This document shows, piece after piece, positions 53,824 through 61,363 of a stretch of 64,000 nucleotides of DNA. Source of the DNA: Cellulophaga algicola DSM 14237 (GTDB lineage Bacteria; Bacteroidota; Bacteroidia; Flavobacteriales; Flavobacteriaceae). The stretch is taken from positions 3,472,001-3,536,000 of the forward strand of contig NC_014934.1 in assembly GCF_000186265.1 (NCBI RefSeq), in the 5' to 3' direction. Below the pieces are notes generated by a model. It did not search any database, was not told where the DNA came from, and saw nothing but the letters and a program-made list of their open reading frames with translations. Positions within the stretch are counted from its first letter, which is position 1. Every line of letters starts with the position of its first letter. Made by a program: the position numbers and the translations under genes.

Positions 53824-54602
53824 TGCGTGTAAAATTGTTTTTACTCTTATGTTGCGTATTAACGCAAAGCTGCAATTCACAAAAAAGCGCAACACCAGAG
53901 CAAGAGCAAATATTAGAAGATGTAAAAGCTAATTTTGTTTTTGTAGAAGGGGGCACGTTTATTATGGGGAATAATGATTACCATTATACTACGCTGGAGC
54001 ATCAAGTTACTTTAGATAGTTACTCTATAAGTAAATATGAAACAACTTTAAAAGAGTTTGATTTATATACGGAGTTAAATAATTTAGAACTTATTAATCA
54101 TGATTATAGAAATCAAGAAGATATGGGCCCAGATTACGGTGCTATTGGCATGAATTGGTACCAAGCACAATCTTATTGTCAATGGTTAGGGGAACAGCTT
54201 AATTTACCTATAGATTTACCGACGGAGGCTCAGTGGGAATATGCAGCACGTAGTCGTGGCTTAAATGTTGAGCATGCTACGGATAGTGGAAAAATTGAAG
54301 GAGGTGTAAATGATAATTATGGAGTAGACACTAAAGTTGGAATTTATCCGCCAAATCCTTTAGGTATTTATGATATGTCTGGAGGAAGACCTGAATGGAC
54401 TAATGATTGGTTAGCATTATATTCAAAAGAACCTGTTGTAAATCCTAGGTTTGATAGTATAGTTTCTGGTACTGTAAAAGTAATCCGTGGTTTTCATAAA
54501 TTAAGTAATTCTGTGTATATACGTAGCTCTAGAGAACCTGAGCAAGATGGTTTTGGCGGAGGTTTTCGTTGTGTTTGCAATCAAAAAACTGAAATAGAGT
54601 AA
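53823..54602 (+). CDS. FGE-fold lipoprotein, copy 3 (mosaic)
   Basis: This 259-residue paralogue is coupled to copy 2 by TAATG; the ATG at 53823 begins a proper signal peptide with C17, so a longer in-frame start at 53790 was rejected. The leader matches copy 2, the segment from about 53877 to 54222 is almost identical to copy 1, and the segment from about 54410 to the end again matches copy 2. This is a clear recombination or gene-conversion mosaic. Role as for the other copies. Confidence 0.85.
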   Translation: MRVKLFLLLCCVLTQSCNSQKSATPEQEQILEDVKANFVFVEGGTFIMGNNDYHYTTLEHQVTLDSYSISKYETTLKEFDLYTELNNLELINHDYRNQEDMGPDYGAIGMNWYQAQSYCQWLGEQLNLPIDLPTEAQWEYAARSRGLNVEHATDSGKIEGGVNDNYGVDTKVGIYPPNPLGIYDMSGGRPEWTNDWLALYSKEPVVNPRFDSIVSGTVKVIRGFHKLSNSVYIRSSREPEQDGFGGGFRCVCNQKTEIE

Positions 54603-54712
54603 TGTATGTAAAATTCTTTTTAGTGTTATGTTGTGTATTGGTTCAAAGCTGTAATTCACAAAAGACACCTGCTAGCGCGAGCGTAACGCTATTGCCGGCT
54701 TTATTTTCATAA
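54602..54712 (+). pseudogene. Truncated fourth FGE-lipoprotein copy
   Basis: The frame starts with the same TAATG coupling and signal peptide (VLCCVLVQSCNSQK) as copies 2 and 3. After about 23 codons it runs into the GCTAGCGCGAGCG repeat and stops at codon 37. The FGE domain is gone, so the copy was cut by recombination at the repeat boundary. Confidence 0.8.
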
Positions 54713-54757
54713 TTTGCGCTCAGTGTAGCTTTTTCTTAATTCTGTTTGTTTTGCTAT
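54671..54757 (+). repeat. Cassette-head repeat, copy a
   Basis: It begins GCTAGCGCGAGCG with a degraded hairpin (GAGCGTAACGCTA). It continues TTTATTTTCATAATTTGCGC TCAGTGTAGC, then a CTGTTTGTTTTGCTATG end, as in copies b and d. It lies 15 bp before the pseudogene at 54773. Confidence 0.75.
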
Positions 54758-54772
54758 GTAGAAGGATAAATA

Positions 54773-55390
54773 ATGAAAAATTTGATAACGATTTTTGTAA
54801 TTATAAATACTTTACTTAGTCGTAAAGAGAATATAAAGCAACATGCAAATAATGAAGAGTTAGAAATAGAATAGTTAGAAATTAAGGAAGAAATTATTTT
54901 AAACGATACAATTAGTACATGTATTTCTGATAAGAAAGATTTTAAATTATTTGATAAGCTAACTAAGGATGGAAAAATAGATGTCTTGGATATCTCGGGA
55001 TCGCAATTTTATTATGCCTCGAGAAAAAAAGATGTTTACTCTTTACTTAATGGAGAAAACATTAAGTGTGTTGCATTTGCAAGTAGTAGTAAATATTTGT
55101 TCAGTAAAATTTTTTATAGAAAGGATTTAGAGTCATCTGAGGTATTCTCCAAAATAAATAAATTAGAAGAAACTGATGAAAATTATAATAAGTATCATGG
55201 CTATTTTAAAAGAGGATTAGTTTTTTCTTTAGACTCAAGAGAGAACACGCTAACACTCATAACCTTTAATATTTTCGCTGATAATAGTTTGCCCAAAAAA
55301 GTAAGGACATTTTTTAAGCAGAACGAAAATGCTTTTGAAAAAGTTTTTATGACTACCGGAATTGGTACTGTTGAAATTCTTGTGGAGTAA
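54773..55390 (+). pseudogene. Lipoprotein pseudogene (amber codon, lost lipobox Cys)
   Basis: One reading frame of 206 codons runs from ATG 54773 to 55390 and is interrupted only by TAG at 54872-54874 (codon 34). The N-terminus reads ITIFVIINTLLSR: where neighbours have LLSC, codon 17 is CGT (54821-54823) instead of TGT. Two independent inactivating changes suggest real decay. The downstream part (GSQFYYASRKKDVYSLLNG...) is otherwise intact. Family unknown; immunity-like lipoprotein by context. Confidence 0.75.
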
Positions 55391-55439
55391 GGATTATAAG
55401 TCTAAATTGCTACTGCAATTATCAAGATATTACTCCTCC

Positions 55440-55525
55440 GCTAGCGTGAGCGTCATGCTCGTGCCCGCATTATTTTCATGTTTTGTGCTCAGTGTAGCTT
55501 TTTTTGACTTTGTTCGTGTAATTCG
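55440..55525 (+). repeat. Cassette-head repeat, copy b
   Basis: GCTAGCGTGAGCGTCATGCTCGTGC, then ATTATTTTCATGTTTTGTGC and TCAGTGTAGCTTTTTTTGAC, ending near TTTGTTCGTG. It stands between the pseudogene and the lipoprotein at 55659. The flanks 55391-55439 and 55526-55658 hold nothing recognised. Confidence 0.8.
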
Positions 55526-55658
55526 ATATATTTTGTGGAACAGATGCGGGGTTATTCCCATTTCAATAAGTAAAAACAGAAAACATTATAGAATATTCTC
55601 ACTAGTATGTTATTCAGATAGTTAATATTTGTCTTAATTTACCGAAAGAAGTACAATC

Positions 55659-56276
55659 ATGAAGAACTGGTTATTTATTTTGCTTTATTGCTTATTAAGC
55701 TCTTGTGTAAGTAAAGAGAAGAGCAAAATAATTCCTTTGAAAAATATAAAACAGAAAAAAATAATAACTACCGAAAAATTTGACATTGGAACTTTTGAGA
55801 AAAATAGTAATGATAATATTTATAGTTTTAAATTAGATGACGGAAGTTTAATTACATTGGAATTAGATGAGGACTTCTATTATAAAACAGTAATTCCGAT
55901 TTTACCAAAATTATATACAGAAGAAAAGCGTTATTATAAATCAGGTTTATTAGAATCGATATTGGTTAAATTTCCAAATAATTTTATAATCAGCTTAGTA
56001 GAGTATGATAAAGAAGGAAAATTAATTAACAAAATTAATTATGACAGTCCTTTCAATTTTAATTTTGAACAACTCGTTAAATTAATTGAAAGTGAAAATG
56101 ATGATATTGACATTTTAGATAAAAAAAATACTACAATAGGAAGAAAATCTGATGAAAGTGGAACTTTTTGGTTTATTACTTATTATAAAGTCCCTATGCG
56201 TAGAGAGGTTATTAAAGTGCATGGTGTTACTGGTGAAATTTTAGAGCGGTCATTTTATCCTCATAGCGAAGATTAA
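55659..56276 (+). CDS. Hypothetical lipoprotein (immunity-like)
   Basis: The 205-residue protein has lipobox LLSSC16. The mature part is beta-rich with KRYYKSGLLESILVKFPNN and YDKEGKLINKINYD, short YxxxGxL motifs like those in MORN/YwqK-type repeats. The C-terminus has HGVTGEILERSF. No known enzyme signature. A degenerate relative of the C-terminus occurs at 56384-56452. Cassette-style position behind repeat b suggests an immunity role. Confidence 0.75.
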   Translation: MKNWLFILLYCLLSSCVSKEKSKIIPLKNIKQKKIITTEKFDIGTFEKNSNDNIYSFKLDDGSLITLELDEDFYYKTVIPILPKLYTEEKRYYKSGLLESILVKFPNNFIISLVEYDKEGKLINKINYDSPFNFNFEQLVKLIESENDDIDILDKKNTTIGRKSDESGTFWFITYYKVPMRREVIKVHGVTGEILERSFYPHSED

Positions 56277-56383
56277 GATAACAACGAATAAAATAAGAGA
56301 GGTAATTGTATTGATACACAGATCAAAGGGCTCTAGAGATTGTGTATGGCTCTGAATTATAACCCCACTAAGAATTAATTAAT

Positions 56384-56452
56384 ACTACCAATGTTAAAGT
56401 CTTTCATTTAAACGCCAAAACTGGGGAGATTATAAAAGAACTTAATATATAG
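56384..56452 (+). pseudogene. C-terminal remnant of a 55659-type lipoprotein
   Basis: A stretch of 22 codons plus stop (TTNVKVFHLNAKTGEIIKEL...) aligns with the end of the neighbouring lipoprotein (REVIKVHGVTGEILERSF). The upstream part is missing. The rest of the 519-bp gene-free stretch 56277-56795 holds the duplicated hcp leader and repeat c. Confidence 0.5.
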
Positions 56453-56498
56453 CAAAGCTAGGCATTAAGATTAAGTAAAACTTCTCAAGATAGGTTTT

Positions 56499-56587
56499 GG
56501 TATTCTAAAAAGTAGCATTTCTGTTATCTTATTATATAAATAGCCAATACAATTGCGTTATCCTTCTATAGTTAAACAGTACAAGCC
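56499..56587 (+). repeat. hcp leader, copy 2 of the 89-bp direct repeat
   Basis: It matches 48040-48128 with two substitutions but leads into repeat c instead of an hcp gene. It is the footprint of an earlier duplicated hcp or of recombination between hcp leaders. Confidence 0.85.
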
Positions 56588-56590
56588 CCG

Positions 56591-56692
56591 TTAGCGCGAG
56601 CGTCACGCTCGTGCCTACATTTCTTTCATTTTTTGATCTATGTTTAATATTCGACTTTGTTTGTTCTACTATGTTTGAAGACGTTGTGGATT
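56591..56692 (+). repeat. Cassette-head repeat, copy c
   Basis: GTTAGCGCGAGCGTCACGCTCGTGC, then CTACATTTCTTTCATTTTTTG and GACTTTGTTTGTTCTACTATG, ending at GTTGTGGATT. It is nearly identical to copy g at the window end; c and g form a second subfamily distinct from a, b and d. Confidence 0.85.
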
Positions 56693-56795
56693 GGGTCCAT
56701 TTTCCCTAGTACATAATTTAATTTTTAGAATTAATTCTGAGGTAGGTGGTTTGAGAACTTCCAAACTATTATTTTAGTACTTTGATTAAAACGCT

Positions 56796-57611
56796 ATGAA
56801 ATTTATTTTTATAAAAGTACTAGGCATCACGCTCCTGCTTTCGTCATGTATGCCTAAAAAAAAGGAAGAGCAAAAACAAAGAAATTCAAAATGTGATTTA
56901 ATGACCAGTCATAAAATTTCGAGTACAAATGAAGTAGAACTGAAGTGCTATTTTAGCGAAAATTGTACGATAGATTCTATTCAAGTAAGCTTTGCGCTAG
57001 ACGAACGATCTTTTGAAAATAAAAACGACTTTAGCTTAAAAAATGTACTGGCAAGTATGGGCTATTTTGAAAAAGATTCTCGTTATCTCATAGGACAAAA
57101 AAGCGCATCTAATTTTTATTTAAATTCTCAAACTGGTTTTGTTACCGCTACATTTCCAATTACTGGTGTTACTTTAAGTACTATTAATTATATACAAGTA
57201 AATACTATAGGAGTTGAAAAAGGAAAAACTGTAGTTTCAAATTTGTACCCTTATGAAAATTCATTGGCCTTGGCTGAAATGGAAAAGACCTATTTAGATC
57301 ATAAAGCTTTTTTAAATACAAATGTCCACCATGTGGTTCAAGAGGTCAAGGACGGTGCTATTGATAAGATATCACTCACGGTAAAAGCGAAAAATATAGA
57401 TACCCTTAGTTATTATAATATTACTATTAACGGAGTGCCGTTGAAATTTAGAGCTAGTACTAAAGCTTCTTTTACAGATTTTCAGCATAAAAATAAAGCC
57501 TGTGAGTTTTCCAACCTTTTAAAAATGAATAAGAATTATTTAAAATTTGATGTTGCCATAGGTGCTTTAGATATTAAAGAAATTCAGGAACTTTCGGTGG
57601 ATTTACATTAA
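56796..57611 (+). CDS. Hypothetical lipoprotein (immunity-like)
   Basis: This 271-residue protein has lipobox LLSSC18 followed by a basic stretch (MPKKKEEQKQR). It is predicted all-beta, possibly two related beta-sandwich halves (about 30-150 and 175-271). No family recognised. It heads a run of five same-strand genes without an intervening repeat, so 56796-60244 probably forms one multi-gene cassette. Confidence 0.75.
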   Translation: MKFIFIKVLGITLLLSSCMPKKKEEQKQRNSKCDLMTSHKISSTNEVELKCYFSENCTIDSIQVSFALDERSFENKNDFSLKNVLASMGYFEKDSRYLIGQKSASNFYLNSQTGFVTATFPITGVTLSTINYIQVNTIGVEKGKTVVSNLYPYENSLALAEMEKTYLDHKAFLNTNVHHVVQEVKDGAIDKISLTVKAKNIDTLSYYNITINGVPLKFRASTKASFTDFQHKNKACEFSNLLKMNKNYLKFDVAIGALDIKEIQELSVDLH

Positions 57612-57631
57612 GCCTTAGAATTAATAATATA

Positions 57632-58231
57632 ATGAAATTTATAATGGGAAAACATGCCTACATCCTTTTTGCTTTAGTTGCCTCAATAGTCATTTCTTGT
57701 AGATCTCAGGAAGAAAACGTAGAATTAAGTTTTGAGAAAACCGATGCACCCCTGAAGATAATGGAGTCTATCACTATGGCTGATAGTGTGGTTGTAATTT
57801 TATTAAAACCCTATAGAATTAAGGTGAAAAGTAATTATTCAAGCACTATAAGAACAAGCAGGCTTAGTATGAATTCCGGAGGTGGTTCTGGATCTCATAA
57901 TCCCAGTAAGTATTTAATTTATACAGATAAGCAAAATCTAGCTCCTCCTCCAACAGGCGTTAAGTTTTCGGGTCACGATACTAAGGTTTTCGATATTTAC
58001 ATTGGATATAGGATGTTTATTAAAAGTAAAGAAAAAAATAGCCTCTTTGTAAATGCGGTGTATTTGGAGGAAAATGGTGGGAGAAAAATCTATGATCTTA
58101 GTAAAAGTGAAATAGCACCTCGTTTTTTTGAACAGAAGATTACTGATGACATAAGAGGGTATCTCTCCTTTAATTTTTATAATTATGAAAATGAATTAGG
58201 TCTGGGACATACGATAAAAGTTGAAAAGTAA
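57632..58231 (+). CDS. Hypothetical lipoprotein, NVELSFEKTD family, member 1
   Basis: The 199-residue protein has lipobox VISC23. It starts its mature part with ENVELSFEKTDAPLKIMES and ends with FEQKITDDIRGYLSFNFYN. It is a paralogue of the gene at 59019, sharing a perfect 58-nt block (57712-57769 = 59078-59135) and the C-terminal third. The middle (about 70-130) is divergent. 20 bp separate it from the preceding gene. Function unknown; a conserved frame with a variable centre fits immunity specificity. Confidence 0.78.
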   Translation: MKFIMGKHAYILFALVASIVISCRSQEENVELSFEKTDAPLKIMESITMADSVVVILLKPYRIKVKSNYSSTIRTSRLSMNSGGGSGSHNPSKYLIYTDKQNLAPPPTGVKFSGHDTKVFDIYIGYRMFIKSKEKNSLFVNAVYLEENGGRKIYDLSKSEIAPRFFEQKITDDIRGYLSFNFYNYENELGLGHTIKVEK

Positions 58232-58394
58232 TTGAAAATGGAGATTTTCAGCTAAATATTTTACTTTTCTCAAATTACTTATCGCTTACAAGTGTCAGAA
58301 TGAATCTTTCAATACAGAAATACTTTTCAGGGAGGTTAAAAATACTAAACGAAGTAAAAACAATTATGTTTATATAATAGAAACATTTTTTTAA

Positions 58395-58985
58395 ATGAAT
58401 AAATTTTTTAAAAACATTTATATAGTGATCCTTGCTTTCTTATTTTTCAATTGCACAGGAGCAAAACAAGCCATTAAAATTAATCAATCAAATTCAGATT
58501 ATGACGTTGTTATTCAATTTGCAAAGGGTGGTATGGATGATGTAATTAATATAAAATTTCCAAATCAGATAATAATTAAAAATAATTCTTTTTCTAAAAG
58601 ATATTTTAATTTAATCAAATACACCTATAAGAATATTCCTAATAACCGGGACTATGGAATTGGATTATTTCAGCAGGATGAAAATAGTTTGAAAAAGATA
58701 AAGAATAATAGTAAAAAGAATATTTCGCCATATGGACAATTGCAATATATTTATTATACAAGGCACTTTGTAGATTCCTCAAAAAATATACAAGACCAGT
58801 TTAATATATATATCCAAAAAAAAACATCAAAGAACAAAGATACTTTGCATATAGGTACAGTTTCAGATTTCAAGAAAAACCACAAAGAACTATTTGAAAG
58901 ACTAACTAAAAACGATAGTATTTCTGTGCAATTCTTAGATGGTAATAAATTTGGTGAACGTATCTCTGTGCCAGTAGAGTGGTAA
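58395..58985 (+). CDS. Hypothetical lipoprotein
   Basis: A 196-residue protein with lipobox FFNC20 and a Lys/Asn-rich, beta-rich mature part (YDVVIQFAKGGMDDVINIKF...). It has no known motif and is not similar to its neighbours beyond the lipid anchor. It is inserted between the two NVELSFEKTD paralogues, 163 bp after the first. Very AT-rich, like the rest of the island. Confidence 0.72.
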   Translation: MNKFFKNIYIVILAFLFFNCTGAKQAIKINQSNSDYDVVIQFAKGGMDDVINIKFPNQIIIKNNSFSKRYFNLIKYTYKNIPNNRDYGIGLFQQDENSLKKIKNNSKKNISPYGQLQYIYYTRHFVDSSKNIQDQFNIYIQKKTSKNKDTLHIGTVSDFKKNHKELFERLTKNDSISVQFLDGNKFGERISVPVEW

Positions 58986-59018
58986 AATCTGGTTTGCTAG
59001 GCTATAATAAACTTTTTT

Positions 59019-59591
59019 ATGAAAAACATATTCCTAATATTAAGTGTATTAACACTACTCTGCTGTAAAGCACAAACAGAAAACGTAGAATTAAGTTTTG
59101 AGAAAACCGATGCACCCCTGAAGATAATGGAGTCTTTTACCATGGCTGATAGTGTATATGTAACTTTATTAAAACCCTATAGAATTAAGGTAAAAAGTAA
59201 TTATTCTAACGACATAAAATTAAGTGAGATTTCAATAGGTCCTGATAATGATGGAGCGTCTGATCTGGGTAAATACTTAATTTTTACAGACAAAGAAAAA
59301 TTGGCTCCTTATCCTAGTGGTGTTAAGTTTTCAGATTTCGAAATTAAGACTTTCGATATTTATATTGGTTATAAGATGTTTATCACAAATTTAGAGAAGA
59401 ATGATCTTCTTAAAAATTCTGTTTTTTTAGAAGAAAATAGAGAGCGGAAAGTGTATGATCTTAGTAAAAGTGAAATAGCACTTCGTTTTTTTGAACAGAA
59501 GATTACTGATGAAATAAGAGGGTATCTCTCCTTTAGTTTTTACAATTATGAAAATGAATTAGGTTTAAGAGAAACTATAGCTGTTGAGTAA
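59019..59591 (+). CDS. Hypothetical lipoprotein, NVELSFEKTD family, member 2
   Basis: The 190-residue paralogue of 57632 has signal MKNIFLILSVLTLLCC (Cys15/16), a mature start TENVELSFEKTD and an end FEQKITDEIRGYLSFSFYN. The signal peptide is unrelated to that of its paralogue while the adjoining 58 nt are identical, which points to recombination precisely after the signal-peptide segment. Confidence 0.78.
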   Translation: MKNIFLILSVLTLLCCKAQTENVELSFEKTDAPLKIMESFTMADSVYVTLLKPYRIKVKSNYSNDIKLSEISIGPDNDGASDLGKYLIFTDKEKLAPYPSGVKFSDFEIKTFDIYIGYKMFITNLEKNDLLKNSVFLEENRERKVYDLSKSEIALRFFEQKITDEIRGYLSFSFYNYENELGLRETIAVE

Positions 59592-59656
59592 TGTTGTGTA
59601 AGATTGTTTACTATTATGTAACTAAATTTAAAATTTGAGTTTTGGACACTTTATTT

Positions 59657-60244
59657 ATGACAATTCTTATTTCCATTTTTTTATCTATTTGGTATAAAAT
59701 AGTTAAGAATAAAAGGGGAAAAGAAAATTTAAGAAACGATAGAAGGTTGTTTGGGTTATTGAAGGAGTCTTTTTCATTTGCAATACCTACTAAAACCATA
59801 AGTATTGATGGCTTTAGAAACGTTGAATATGTTGATACATATCGGACTTCTAATTCTGAAATTTTAGAGCAACGCAGAGTAAAAGAAAGTAGTAGGCTAA
59901 AAGGGAAAAGTTTTATAGAACGCTTTTTTGAAGAAGATACTAATGACCATGACTCAGTGATGCGGAACGTTACATTTTTTAGCACTCAGTTAGCATTATC
60001 CTTTACCCATAAAAATATAGCTTATAAATTTTATCCACGGCTTCCCATTAACGAGACAAAGATTAGTTATTTATTATCTAAACGAGAAAATTTAGTAGTT
60101 TACGTATTAAAATTTGACCCCAATAAAAAAAGTGATATTCCAGATGTTAATACATTAAAACAATATTTCTTTTTTTTAGATGTTAGATTTTTAAATATTG
60201 GCGGGCAGAAATTTATATATTTAGGGAGAGAAATTTTGGATTAA
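59657..60244 (+). CDS. Hypothetical membrane-anchored protein, SIDGFRN family, member 1
   Basis: The 195-residue protein has one N-terminal membrane helix (MTILISIFLSIWYKIV) and a soluble domain. I chose ATG 59657 over an upstream TTG at 59642. The landmark ISIDGFRNVEYVDTYRTSNSEIL...GKSFIERFFEED corresponds to LVVDGFNRKEEQYVDEYGAVYT...GKEFRQESVENFF in the gene at 60440, so the two are distant paralogues. It is not lipidated, so it would remain in the inner membrane. Function unknown. Confidence 0.7.
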   Translation: MTILISIFLSIWYKIVKNKRGKENLRNDRRLFGLLKESFSFAIPTKTISIDGFRNVEYVDTYRTSNSEILEQRRVKESSRLKGKSFIERFFEEDTNDHDSVMRNVTFFSTQLALSFTHKNIAYKFYPRLPINETKISYLLSKRENLVVYVLKFDPNKKSDIPDVNTLKQYFFFLDVRFLNIGGQKFIYLGREILD

Positions 60245-60251
60245 AAGACTT

Positions 60252-60336
60252 GCTAGCGAGAGCGTCACGCTCGTGCCTGCATTATTTTCATGTTTTGCGC
60301 TCAGTGTAGCTTTTTTTGACTTTGTTTGTTTTACTA
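60252..60336 (+). repeat. Cassette-head repeat, copy d
   Basis: GCTAGCGAGAGCGTCACGCTCGTGC, then ATTATTTTCATGTTTTGCGC and TCAGTGTAGCTTTTTTTGAC, ending near TTTGTTTGTTTTACTA. It begins 8 bp after the preceding gene and 188 bp before the next. Confidence 0.82.
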
Positions 60337-60439
60337 AGCAGGTAGACTTTGCAGAGCGCTACAATATTTACTCATACAATTCAAAAATTTTGTCCCCTAA
60401 AAAGGGCTTATTTCTAATTGTAAAAACTGATTTATTTTT

Positions 60440-61030
60440 ATGATTGGTATCGGAATTATTTTTAGTGTACTATTATTTATTTGTGTTTACTTTTTTAGAA
60501 AACACAAAACCAATACTATAAGAAGTGGTGGTCAATTAAAATCTATACGATTAGAAGAGCTTTCAATAATTCAGTTAGATAATTTAGTGGTAGATGGTTT
60601 TAATAGAAAAGAGGAGCAATATGTAGACGAGTATGGTGCCGTTTATACTCCTGAAAAGTACCAAGAGCATTTGCAATCAGAAAATATTTTTACCATGGGA
60701 AAGGAGTTTAGACAGGAGTCTGTTGAAAACTTTTTTTCAGTAGTTAATTTTCCATTGCTCTATAATGAAAAGGAGTATGTATTTAAGCTGAAAATCCCTT
60801 TAGATGAAATCACATTACGGATGAGGTTTTATAATAAAAAGAGTACAAAAATTTATTTAAGTGAAAAGCAATATCCAGATGGTAGCATTCCACAAATGTC
60901 GGTTGATGGTGTTATTCAGAACTCCTTCAAAGAGAATAAAGATAAAGAAGGCTATTTTATTATTGATTTGAGCTTTTTAGGATTACCTACAATAGGTTTA
61001 GAGTGTTTGGGTGCTATTGCTATGGATTAA
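60440..61030 (+). CDS. Hypothetical membrane-anchored protein, SIDGFRN family, member 2
   Basis: A 196-residue protein with an N-terminal membrane helix (IGIGIIFSVLLFICVYFF) and a soluble domain related to that of the gene at 59657. It ends with IIDLSFLGLPTIGLECLGAIAMD. It is separated from its paralogue by repeat d and stands alone between repeats d and e, a one-gene cassette. Function unknown. Confidence 0.72.
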   Translation: MIGIGIIFSVLLFICVYFFRKHKTNTIRSGGQLKSIRLEELSIIQLDNLVVDGFNRKEEQYVDEYGAVYTPEKYQEHLQSENIFTMGKEFRQESVENFFSVVNFPLLYNEKEYVFKLKIPLDEITLRMRFYNKKSTKIYLSEKQYPDGSIPQMSVDGVIQNSFKENKDKEGYFIIDLSFLGLPTIGLECLGAIAMD

Positions 61031-61050
61031 ATTTGAAAATTACTTCGCAC

Positions 61051-61160
61051 TGTTAGCGCGATCATCATGCTTCTGTCTGTGTTATTCTCTAGTTATCTAA
61101 TAACTTGTCCTTCTTTAATGTTTTTGAGTTGAGTTTAGGATTCGATTTTATTTGTTTTGC
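61051..61160 (+). repeat. Cassette-head repeat, copy e (degenerate)
   Basis: It starts GTTAGCGCGATCATCATGCTTCTG and keeps GATTTTATTTGTTTTGCTAA near its end. The hairpin is eroded. It is followed by GTGGAGCGGGAATGC and the remnant at 61191. Confidence 0.55.
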
Positions 61161-61190
61161 TAAATCGGAAGAATTTGTGGAGCGGGAATG

Positions 61191-61313
61191 CATTATGGGT
61201 TCAACCCACATTACAATGCTTGTAATCGAAATTATACGCATGGAACGAGAGATTGTAATCCCATACAACCTAATGCCGTTAATGTAGGAGGAATTCATAA
61301 TTCTCATTTATAG
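61191..61313 (+). pseudogene. Remnant C-terminal tip, CNRN/RDCNP type, copy 1
   Basis: A 40-codon stretch to a TAG reads HYGFNPHYNACNRNYTHGT then RDCNP...VNVGGIHNSHL. A relative is at 62692-62880 (HYIACNRNDSHGSRDCNP...VNCGQIHNNHL). The pattern conserved between copies is at the protein level, so both derive from a coding sequence, probably the end of a lost toxin. The stretch 61031-61363 contains no other gene. Confidence 0.5.
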
Positions 61314-61363
61314 CGCACAAATTTTAACCGTCAAAATACTCATGCTTTTATTCAGTATATACT

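Noticed and set aside
52226-54602. Sulfatase-activating (true FGE) enzymes
   Set aside because: No sulfatase gene nearby, and the catalytic Cys pair could not be identified; the FGE fold here is better read as a binding scaffold.
55362-55625. 87-codon plus-strand frame
   Set aside because: It runs from the pseudogene tail straight through cassette repeat b, so it is an accidental open frame in repeated non-coding DNA.
61105-61287. 60-codon plus-strand frame over repeat e
   Set aside because: It is out of frame with the CNRN/RDCNP remnant that is conserved with the copy at 62692; the other frame is the meaningful one.
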